DNA of 5,371 bases from DATCSE01 sp036568605. GTDB taxonomy: Bacteria > Pseudomonadota > Gammaproteobacteria > Burkholderiales > Burkholderiaceae_C. Below, piece after piece: positions 1-4,993 of this stretch. Under the pieces are notes generated by a model that was given only the letters and a program-made list of their open reading frames with translations, did not search any database and was not told the DNA's origin. Where the stretch lies: contig DATCSE010000127.1 in the NCBI GenBank assembly GCA_036568605.1, positions 1 to 5,371 on the forward strand, in the 5' to 3' direction. Position 1 is the stretch's first letter. Every line of letters starts with the position of its first letter. The position numbers and the translations under genes are program-made.

Positions 1-76
1 TGGTGGGCCCTGAGTGACTCGAACACTCGACCTACGGATTAAGAGTCCGCTGCTCTACCAACTGAGCTAAGAGCCC
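1..76 (-). tRNA. tRNA-Lys (anticodon CTT)
   Basis: This is a complete 76-base lysine tRNA that folds as a standard cloverleaf. The acceptor GGGCTCT pairs with AGGGCCC, with one T-G wobble. The D stem GCTC/GAGC closes the loop AGTTGGTA. The anticodon stem GCGGA/TCCGT carries the loop CTCTTAA, which gives anticodon CTT reading AAG. The T stem GAGTG/CACTC carries TTCGAGT. The discriminator is A and the CCA end is encoded, falling exactly at the window's left edge (1-3). It lies 37 bases downstream of tRNA-Lys(TTT), shares that gene's D arm, and has no obvious promoter of its own, so a joint transcript is likely. A37 follows U36, as in substrates of t6A/ct6A modification. Confidence 0.97.
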
Positions 77-113
77 CACATTCTGTTCTGTACTGCGCTG
101 CCGCTCTGTTTGC

Positions 114-189
114 TGGTGGGTTGTGCGGGACTCGAACCCACGACCAATAGATTAAAAGTCTACTGCTCTACCAACTGAGCTAACAACCC
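114..189 (-). tRNA. tRNA-Lys (anticodon TTT)
   Basis: This is a complete 76-base lysine tRNA. The acceptor GGGTTGT/ACAACCC is perfectly paired. The D stem is GCTC/GAGC. The anticodon stem GTAGA/TCTAT carries the loop CTTTTAA, which gives anticodon TTT reading AAA and AAG. The T stem GTGGG/CCCGC has one T-G wobble and carries TTCGAGT. The discriminator is A and CCA is encoded at 114-116. The gene begins 34 bases after the tcdA stop codon and just downstream of a perfect TATAAT at 202-207. It is followed by tRNA-Lys(CTT). In E. coli, lysine tRNA genes also lie directly downstream of the tol-pal-cpoB cluster, so the neighbourhood may be ancestral. Confidence 0.97.
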
Positions 190-194
190 GGCAA

Positions 195-207
195 GCCCAC
201 GATTATA
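195..207 (-). promoter_or_regulatory. Likely promoter (-10 box) of the lysine tRNA genes
   Basis: A perfect TATAAT lies on the minus strand at 202-207, in the only AT-rich patch between tcdA and the tRNA genes. A start about seven bases downstream would fall near 195 and leave a 5-6 base leader before the tRNA 5' end at 189. The bases between the -10 and the tRNA are GC-rich, as in the discriminators of stringently controlled stable-RNA promoters. I could not find a convincing -35 at 16-18 bases; the candidates, which overlap the end of tcdA, match poorly. The -10 is clear, but the full promoter is inferred. Confidence 0.6.
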
Positions 208-223
208 ACTGGCTGGCGCCGGG

Positions 224-1045
224 TCACTTCAGCGTTGACGCGAATTCTAGCGCAACTGCGGCGCAGGTCATCCCGAACGCCGCGGTGACCGTCACGCTCG
301 AACCGTAGCCGTGACAATTGAGGTTGCTGTCGACCACGTCGCATTCGGCGCCGCCGAGCGGCATCGCGACGCTCTCGCGCGAGAACACGCAGCGCAGGCC
401 GATCGCCCCGCTGCGTGCCGCGCCGTGCTGTTTGCGCAGGCGCTGGCGCAGCGAAGCCAGCAACGGATCGTGCGTGGTGGCCGCGAGGTCGTCGACCTCG
501 ATCGCCTGCGGTTTGCGCTTGCCGCCGGCCGCACCGGCCAACACGAGCGGCGTACGCGTCTGCAGCGCCCACGCGGCGATCGCCGCCTTCGCGCGCACCT
601 GGTCGCATGCGTCGATCACGATGTCGACCGGCTGCGGCAACAGCGCCGGCCAGTTGTCCGTGTCGACGAACTCCTCGACCGCGGTCACGACACAGCCCGG
701 GTGGATGTCGGCGATGCGCTCCTGCAGCGCCTGCACCTTGGCCTGGCCCAGCGTCGCCCCAATCGCCTGCACCTGGCGATTGATGTTGGATTCGGCGACG
801 TGATCGAGGTCGATCAAGGTCAGCGCCGCGACGCCGCTGCGCGCGAGCGCTTCGGCCGCCCACGAGCCGACGCCGCCGACGCCGACGATCGCGATCCGTG
901 CCGCACGTATGCGCCCATAGGCCGCATCGCCGTACAAGCGGCGCAGACCGCCGAAGCGCCGCTCCAGGTCCGCTTCGTCCGCGGCACGGGGCTGCAGCAG
1001 TACGCTGCCCTCACCCGCAGGTTCGACGATGACATCGCGCTCCAT
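224..1045 (-). CDS. tcdA: tRNA threonylcarbamoyladenosine dehydratase (TcdA/CsdL, ThiF-E1 family)
   Basis: TcdA uses ATP to adenylate and cyclise t6A37 of ANN-decoding tRNAs to cyclic t6A, in the cytoplasm; in E. coli it works with the CsdA-CsdE sulfur relay. The 273-residue product shows the E1-like Rossmann fold. RRFGGLRRLYG is at about 29-39, the nucleotide loop GVGGVGS at 55-61 followed by WAAEALARSG, acidic D79 and D81, the NINRQ motif at 87-91, DACD at 145-148, GAAGGK at 171-176, and the family motif CVFS at 219-222. E. coli TcdA is about 268 residues; this one has roughly 18 extra N-terminal residues before RFGG. The ATG start is supported by GAGGG nine bases upstream. It sits 27 bases after the permease gene, probably in one operon, and just before two lysine tRNA genes. 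A general ThiF/MoeB E1 protein is the alternative, but the end-to-end resemblance to TcdA argues against it. Confidence 0.93.
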   Translation of the reverse strand: MERDVIVEPAGEGSVLLQPRAADEADLERRFGGLRRLYGDAAYGRIRAARIAIVGVGGVGSWAAEALARSGVAALTLIDLDHVAESNINRQVQAIGATLGQAKVQALQERIADIHPGCVVTAVEEFVDTDNWPALLPQPVDIVIDACDQVRAKAAIAAWALQTRTPLVLAGAAGGKRKPQAIEVDDLAATTHDPLLASLRQRLRKQHGAARSGAIGLRCVFSRESVAMPLGGAECDVVDSNLNCHGYGSSVTVTAAFGMTCAAVALEFASTLK

Positions 1046-1054
1046 CGGCTGCTG

Positions 1055-1059
1055 CCCTC
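1055..1059 (-). promoter_or_regulatory. Shine-Dalgarno site of tcdA
   Basis: GAGGG on the minus strand lies nine bases before the ATG at 1045, in the 27-base gap after the permease stop codon. It supports the longer TcdA N-terminus over a start nearer the RRFGG motif. Confidence 0.6.
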
Positions 1060-1072
1060 GGTCGATGTCGGC

Positions 1073-2188
1073 TCAGAGCGAGCGCTCGATGCGCCACGCC
1101 TGCCAGCGCAGTGCCGCGACCGCACCGGCGACGATCGCGGCGACCGCGACGAAGCTCGTCAGGCTCAAGGTCGAGACGCCCGACACGCCCTGCCCGATCG
1201 TGCAGCCGAGCGCGCAGACGCCGCCGACGCCCATCAGCACCGCGCCGATCAGATGCTGGGCCGTGTCCCCGGCATCGCGAAAGCCCTCCCAGCGAAAACG
1301 CCGGGTCGCGATCGCGACCGCGGCCGAACCGACGACGACGCCGACGGTCGCGACGATGCCGATCGTCAGCTTCTTGTTCACGTCGCTGTAGAACATCAGC
1401 CAATCCAGCGCATACGCGATCGGCGCGACGAAGCTCAGCGACTCCATGCGCTGCGAGTTGGTCGCGACGAAGGCCTCCTGCAAGGTGTTCGGGTCTTCGG
1501 CGACGTGACCGAGCACGCCCGAGAGCCACCACACCGCGGCGACGACCGCGCCGATGCCGAAGCCGCCCAGCAGGTTGTCGGCGCTGCGCCCTTCGGCGTG
1601 CGCGAGCGACCAGCCCAGCAGCGCCGCGCCGATCGCGCCGCCGAGCAGCAGCGCAAGGTGCGCCTTGGCGAGGCCGGTACTCTGCGCGAGAAGGCTGGGC
1701 AGGTCCTGCCCCGCAGGAAGCGTCAGCGCGACGCGATCGACCGTCGCGACGCGCGCCACCGCGGTGATGCCTTTCAGCGTCGCGAACGCCGCGACGCCGA
1801 GCACGACGAACACGATCAGCGACTTGAGGTTGCCACCGCCGATGCGCACCAGCGTCTTGCTGCCGCAGCCCGACGCGAGGACCATGCCGAAGCCGAACAT
1901 CGCGCCGCCGACGAGCGCCGAGAGCCAGATGAATTTCGGGCCGGCATAGAGGCTCTTGCCGGCATCCAGCCAGCCGAGCGCGACCATCGCGTTGAACGCC
2001 AGCATCGCCACGGCCATCGCCAGCACCCACATGCGCATGCGCGCCCAGTCGCCGATGTTGACGATGTCGGCCACTGCGCCCATCGTGCAGAAGTGCGTGC
2101 GCTGCGCGATCGCGCCGAACACCGCGGAGAGCCCGAAGGCCGCCCACAGCACCTGCGTGGCCAGCATCTTCGGGTCGATCTCTTGCAT
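1073..2188 (-). CDS. YeeE/YedE-family thiosulfate / sulfur-compound permease (TsuA-like)
   Basis: This is a 371-residue integral inner-membrane protein with about nine hydrophobic segments (roughly 8-28, 52-73, 86-107, 122-140, 177-196, 206-227, 274-295, 311-327 and 340-360). It carries the family's three cysteine-centred motifs: AQRTHFCTMG (C34), GMVLASGCGSKTL (C108) and CALGCTIGQG (C325, C329). In TsuA, conserved cysteines of these motifs line the pore and relay thiosulfate into the cell. Length and motif order fit a full single-chain YeeE; the substrate here is inferred. The ATG at 2188 is the most upstream possible start, because an in-frame TAA lies four codons before it. No Shine-Dalgarno is visible; a TAAAAT precedes the ATG by six bases. 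The gene lies 59 bases after cpoB and 27 before tcdA, so it may supply sulfur, but no direct link to tRNA modification is shown. A selenium-related YedE role is less likely, since no TusA-like partner is beside it. Confidence 0.9.
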   Translation of the reverse strand: MQEIDPKMLATQVLWAAFGLSAVFGAIAQRTHFCTMGAVADIVNIGDWARMRMWVLAMAVAMLAFNAMVALGWLDAGKSLYAGPKFIWLSALVGGAMFGFGMVLASGCGSKTLVRIGGGNLKSLIVFVVLGVAAFATLKGITAVARVATVDRVALTLPAGQDLPSLLAQSTGLAKAHLALLLGGAIGAALLGWSLAHAEGRSADNLLGGFGIGAVVAAVWWLSGVLGHVAEDPNTLQEAFVATNSQRMESLSFVAPIAYALDWLMFYSDVNKKLTIGIVATVGVVVGSAAVAIATRRFRWEGFRDAGDTAQHLIGAVLMGVGGVCALGCTIGQGVSGVSTLSLTSFVAVAAIVAGAVAALRWQAWRIERSL

Positions 2189-2207
2189 GGCGCGATTTTA
2201 TGCGGCA

Positions 2208-2233
2208 GCCGCCACGCCGCGCCGGCGTGCGGC
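2208..2233 (-). terminator. GC-rich hairpin between cpoB and the permease gene
   Basis: GCCGCCACGCC (2208-2218) and GGCGTGCGGC (2224-2233) form a ten-pair stem with one bulged base around a five-base loop, 14 bases past the cpoB stop codon. It could end or attenuate the tol-pal transcript. No T-run follows on the minus strand (TGCCGCATAAAATCG comes next), so it is not a classical intrinsic terminator. It may instead protect the 3' end, or be chance in GC-rich DNA. Confidence 0.35.
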
Positions 2234-2247
2234 CTTCGGATCGCGCA

Positions 2248-3030
2248 CTACTTCAGCGATGCCAGGCGCTCGCGTCCGGCTGCGGCGGCTTCCGATTTCG
2301 GGTAGGTCTTCAGCAGTTCGTCGATCGTGCGCCGCGCCGACTTCGTGTCCTTCAGCTCGGCCTGGCAGTTCGCGATCGCGAGCAAGGCCTCGGGCGCCTT
2401 CGGGTTCTCCGGATTGCTCGAGACCAGCGAGCGGAACGTCGTGATCGCATCGCGGTACTGGCGCAGGCCGTACTGCGCATTGCCCAGCCAGAACAGCGCC
2501 GACTCGGTGTAGCCGCTCGAAGGCCAGCGCTTGCGCAGCGCGCTCAGGCCGTTCGCGGTCGCCTGGAAGTCGCTGCGGCGCAGCGCTTCCATCGCATCGT
2601 CGTACTGCTTCTTCTCCTCGGGCTCGGCGCTGAACTCCTTGCCGTCCACCGAGACCTTTTGCGGCTCGAAGCGGCGGATGCGATCGTCGACGCCCGACTG
2701 GATGTCCTTCTGCTTGCGCTGCAGCTCGGAGATGTCGCGCGCGAGCTGCTCGTCGGTGCCGCGCAGCCGCGCGTTCTCGGCGCGCAGCTGCTCGAGCTGG
2801 TTGTTCAGGTCCAGCACGCTGCGCCGGAGCTGCTCGACCTGCTCGGAGAGCCGCGCGTTCGCGTCGGTCTGCGCCTTGTTGTTCTGGTCGATGCGCTGGC
2901 GGATGTCGAGGATCGCGCGGCGCGCCTCGTCGTCGTCGAACAGGCCGGCGTGCGCGCTGGGGCCGGCCAGCGCGGCCAGTGCGAGGCCCGCCGTCGCGGC
3001 GAGTCGGGCCAGCCGGAAGCTGCGGATCAT
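2248..3030 (-). CDS. cpoB: Cell division coordinator CpoB (tol-pal system protein YbgF)
   Basis: CpoB is a periplasmic protein that binds TolA and, in E. coli, links PBP1B-driven septal peptidoglycan synthesis to Tol-driven outer-membrane constriction. The product has 260 residues. A Sec signal peptide ends at AHA (residue 28). A long charged coiled coil, about 35-112, is the family's trimerisation region. A linker containing VSVDGKEF at 126-133 follows, then three TPR units at about 142-175, 176-209 and 213-246, which include ALFWLGNAQY and the proline-ended helices SSNPENP and KTYPKSE. I chose the ATG at 3030 because it starts directly at the signal peptide and has GAAGGG nine bases upstream. 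A GTG at 3066 would add 12 residues, spoil the signal n-region and overlap pal. It starts 13 bases after the pal stop codon, so translation is probably coupled. Confidence 0.95.
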   Translation of the reverse strand: MIRSFRLARLAATAGLALAALAGPSAHAGLFDDDEARRAILDIRQRIDQNNKAQTDANARLSEQVEQLRRSVLDLNNQLEQLRAENARLRGTDEQLARDISELQRKQKDIQSGVDDRIRRFEPQKVSVDGKEFSAEPEEKKQYDDAMEALRRSDFQATANGLSALRKRWPSSGYTESALFWLGNAQYGLRQYRDAITTFRSLVSSNPENPKAPEALLAIANCQAELKDTKSARRTIDELLKTYPKSEAAAAGRERLASLK

Positions 3031-3039
3031 GGTGGGCTG

Positions 3040-3045
3040 CCCTTC
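3040..3045 (-). promoter_or_regulatory. Shine-Dalgarno site of cpoB, overlapping the pal stop codon
   Basis: GAAGGG lies nine bases before the ATG at 3030 and overlaps the pal TGA (3044-3046). It decides the cpoB start in favour of 3030 and suggests that ribosomes finishing pal feed cpoB. Confidence 0.6.
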
Positions 3046-3592
3046 AACGGTTGACCAGCTCGGCACGGCGGTTCTTCGCCCAGGCGGCTTCGTCGCTGCC
3101 CTGCACCGCCGGCCGTTCCTTGCCGTAGCTCACGGCCTCGAGCTGCGAATCGCTCGCGCCGAGCAGCGCCAGCGCCTTGGTCACCGCCTCGGCGCGCTTC
3201 TGGCCGAGCGCGAGGTTGTACTCGCGGCCGCCGCGCTCGTCGGTGTGACCTTCGACGACCACGTGCTTCTTGCGATCGGAGGCCAGCATCTTCGCGTAGC
3301 TGTCGATCACCGGCCGGTACTCGTCCTTCACGACATAGCTGTCGAAGTCGAAGTACACGACCTTGCCGACGTTCGCGCCTGCGTTCTTGGTCAGATCGAC
3401 CGGCGTCACGGCGCTCTGCCCGGCGCCCGATGTGCCGGCACCGCCGGTCGAGCCGATGGTGGTCGGCGTGCGGGTCTCGACCGGCACGTCGCTGTCGAGC
3501 TTGACGCTCGAGCAGCCGGCCATCATCAGCGCGCTCGCTGCCACCAGCAATGCCGTCCAACCCGGGTGTTGCATCGTCGTCTTCATCTTCAT
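3044..3592 (-). CDS. pal: Peptidoglycan-associated lipoprotein Pal
   Basis: Pal anchors the outer membrane to peptidoglycan and is the target of TolB and TolA during constriction. The 182-residue product has a lipoprotein signal with lipobox MMAGC, so the lipidated residue is C27. A flexible Gly/Ser/Thr/Pro-rich linker spans about 28-70. The OmpA-like peptidoglycan-binding domain covers 75 to the end. Its landmarks are VVYFDFDSYVV at 78-88, GHTDERGGREYNLALGQKRA at 115-134 and SYGKERP near 155-161. D118 and R133 fall at the positions that contact meso-diaminopimelate in known Pal structures. The ATG at 3592 is supported by GAGGAG ending eight bases upstream; the ATG two codons later is also possible. 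It lies 50 bases after tolB and 13 before cpoB, in the standard tolB-pal-cpoB order. Length and motifs are ordinary for the family. Confidence 0.97.
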   Translation of the reverse strand: MKMKTTMQHPGWTALLVAASALMMAGCSSVKLDSDVPVETRTPTTIGSTGGAGTSGAGQSAVTPVDLTKNAGANVGKVVYFDFDSYVVKDEYRPVIDSYAKMLASDRKKHVVVEGHTDERGGREYNLALGQKRAEAVTKALALLGASDSQLEAVSYGKERPAVQGSDEAAWAKNRRAELVNR

Positions 3593-3600
3593 CTCACTGG

Positions 3601-3606
3601 CTCCTC
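3601..3606 (-). promoter_or_regulatory. Shine-Dalgarno site of pal
   Basis: GAGGAG on the minus strand, eight bases before the ATG at 3592, is the strongest ribosome-binding site in the window. This fits the high cellular level of Pal. It lies in the 50-base gap after tolB, whose middle part is noticeably AT-rich for this region. Confidence 0.7.
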
Positions 3607-3642
3607 GAACAAATCATGTTGTGATCCCAACGACCGCGTCGC

Positions 3643-4944
3643 TCAACGCCCGTACGGGCCCCAGACCGGCTCGCGCACGTCGGCGGTGGTCGACACCAGG
3701 CGCGCCTTGATCTTGCCATCCAGGGTGGTGGTCATCAACACGTCGCGGCCCTGCGCACGCGACGCGTAGATGATCAGCTTGCCGTTCGGCGCGAAGCTCG
3801 GGCTCTCGTCGTCGCTGCTGTCTGTCAGCGCTTGCGGCTGCGCGCCCGGGCTGGCGAGGTCCAGCGTGTAGAGCTTGAATGCGCCGCCCTGGCGCGAGAT
3901 GTACGCGAGCGTGCGGCCGTCCGGGCTGATCGCCGGGCTGATGTTGTAGCTGCCGCCGAACGTCACGCGCTCGACGTTGTTGCCGCCGCCGGTCGCGATG
4001 CGGTAGATCTGCGGGCCGCCGCCGCGGTCGCTGACGAAGTAGATCGATTTGCCGTCGGGCGAGAACGCCGGCTCGGTATCGATCGCGTTGCTGCTCGTCA
4101 AGCGGCGCGGGCTTCCGCCTTCGCGGCCGATCAGGTAGAGCTGCGAACCGCCGTCGCGCGAGAGCGTGACCGCGAGCGTCTGTCCATCGGGCGACCAGGC
4201 CGGCGCGCTGTTCGAACCGCGGAAGTTCGCGATCGCGCGGCGCGCGCCGGTCGCGGTGTCCTGCGTGTAGACCACCGCCTTCTGGCTCTCGAACGACACG
4301 TACGCGAGCGACTTGCCGTCGGGCGACCAGGCCGGCGAGATGATGGGCTCGGCGCTGTTCAGCGCAACCTGCCCGCCCTCGCCGTCGGCATCGGCCACGC
4401 GCAGCGTGTAGCGCCCGCCGCCCTTCGTGACGTACGCGATGCGGGTCGAGAACACGCCCTTCTCGCCGGTCAGCTTCTCGTAGATGAAGTCGGCGATGCG
4501 ATGCGCCGCGAGGCGCAGGTCGCCGGCGTCGACCGCGGTGCTCTGGCCGCCGAGCGGCGTGCCCTTGACCACGTCCCACAGCTTGAAGCGGACGTCGAAG
4601 CGGCCGTCGGCGAGGCGCGAGACCGAGCCGGCCACGAGCGCATCGGCCGCGCGGCTGCGCCAATCGCTCATCGTCGGGTTGCTGTTCTCGTCGAGCGCGC
4701 CGGGTGCGTCGACGCCCTTGAACGCGCCGCTGCGCTCGAGGTCGGCGAGCACGATGGCCGAGATCGAGACCGACGGCGTCGCGCGGTCCTCGTCTCGGAA
4801 CTTCGTGATCGCGATCGGCAGCTGGGTCGCCCCGACGCCGGAGATCTCGACGCGGAACTGGGCCCAGGCGGGCAGCGGGAGGATGGAGGCAGCCAGGGCG
4901 GCAGCGATCGTGGCCGTAGCGGCGAACTGTCGTCGGTTGAGCAT
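3643..4944 (-). CDS. tolB: Tol-Pal system beta-propeller protein TolB
   Basis: TolB is the periplasmic Tol component that switches between binding Pal and TolA. With the ATG at 4944 the product has 433 residues, close to E. coli TolB (430). The signal peptide (1-28, ending AWA) starts MLNRRQFAATA, which resembles a twin-arginine signal. The N-terminal alpha/beta domain covers about 30-160, with ISGVGATQLPIAI at 34-46 and a DALVAGSV stretch at 101-108. A six-bladed propeller follows, marked by repeats spaced 44-45 residues apart: WSPDG at 206 and 250, FSPDG at 294, ISPDG at 339, FAPNG at 384 and WGPYG at 428. No good Shine-Dalgarno precedes 4944. A TTG at 4980 would add 12 residues before the signal peptide and is a weaker alternative. 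The gene follows a glycosyltransferase gene after 49 bases; tolA is not adjacent. pal and cpoB follow on the same strand, probably as one operon. Confidence 0.97.
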   Translation of the reverse strand: MLNRRQFAATATIAAALAASILPLPAWAQFRVEISGVGATQLPIAITKFRDEDRATPSVSISAIVLADLERSGAFKGVDAPGALDENSNPTMSDWRSRAADALVAGSVSRLADGRFDVRFKLWDVVKGTPLGGQSTAVDAGDLRLAAHRIADFIYEKLTGEKGVFSTRIAYVTKGGGRYTLRVADADGEGGQVALNSAEPIISPAWSPDGKSLAYVSFESQKAVVYTQDTATGARRAIANFRGSNSAPAWSPDGQTLAVTLSRDGGSQLYLIGREGGSPRRLTSSNAIDTEPAFSPDGKSIYFVSDRGGGPQIYRIATGGGNNVERVTFGGSYNISPAISPDGRTLAYISRQGGAFKLYTLDLASPGAQPQALTDSSDDESPSFAPNGKLIIYASRAQGRDVLMTTTLDGKIKARLVSTTADVREPVWGPYGR

Positions 4945-4993
4945 GGGTGAACGAGATTCTGAATCGGCGTGTTGGTTCAATCAGGCTTCAATC

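Noticed and set aside
1011..2147. A 378-codon minus-strand frame overlapping the permease gene in another phase
   Set aside because: It is Arg/Gly-rich low-complexity sequence with no membrane segments. The permease frame in the same region has clear family motifs.
311..2305. A 664-codon open frame on the plus strand antisense to tcdA and the permease gene
   Set aside because: Its product is almost entirely Arg/Asp/Ala/His-rich with no recognisable domain, it spans two well-supported genes on the other strand, and long antisense frames are expected in GC-rich DNA.
2248..3066. Longer CpoB from the GTG at 3066
   Set aside because: It would add 12 residues before an otherwise normal signal peptide and overlap pal by 23 bases, while the ATG at 3030 has its own GAAGGG site.
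3594..3617. Seven-codon mini-frame (MICSRSQ) just upstream of pal
   Set aside because: It has no ribosome site of its own and contains the pal Shine-Dalgarno. A frame this short is expected by chance, and nothing suggests a leader-peptide mechanism.
3648..3659. Perfect 12-base palindrome GCCCGTACGGGC
   Set aside because: It lies inside the last tolB codons (PYGR), has no loop and no T-run, and is explained by GC-rich codon choice, so I do not call a terminator or operator.
2531..3769. A 412-codon plus-strand frame antisense to cpoB, pal and the end of tolB
   Set aside because: It crosses three confirmed genes, has low-complexity Ser/Arg/Ala composition and shows no motif. It is a shadow of the minus-strand codons.
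3832..4950. A 372-codon plus-strand frame antisense to tolB
   Set aside because: Its composition is a mirror of tolB codons (Ala/Arg/Asp/Val repeats), with no domain and no ribosome site that would make it credible.
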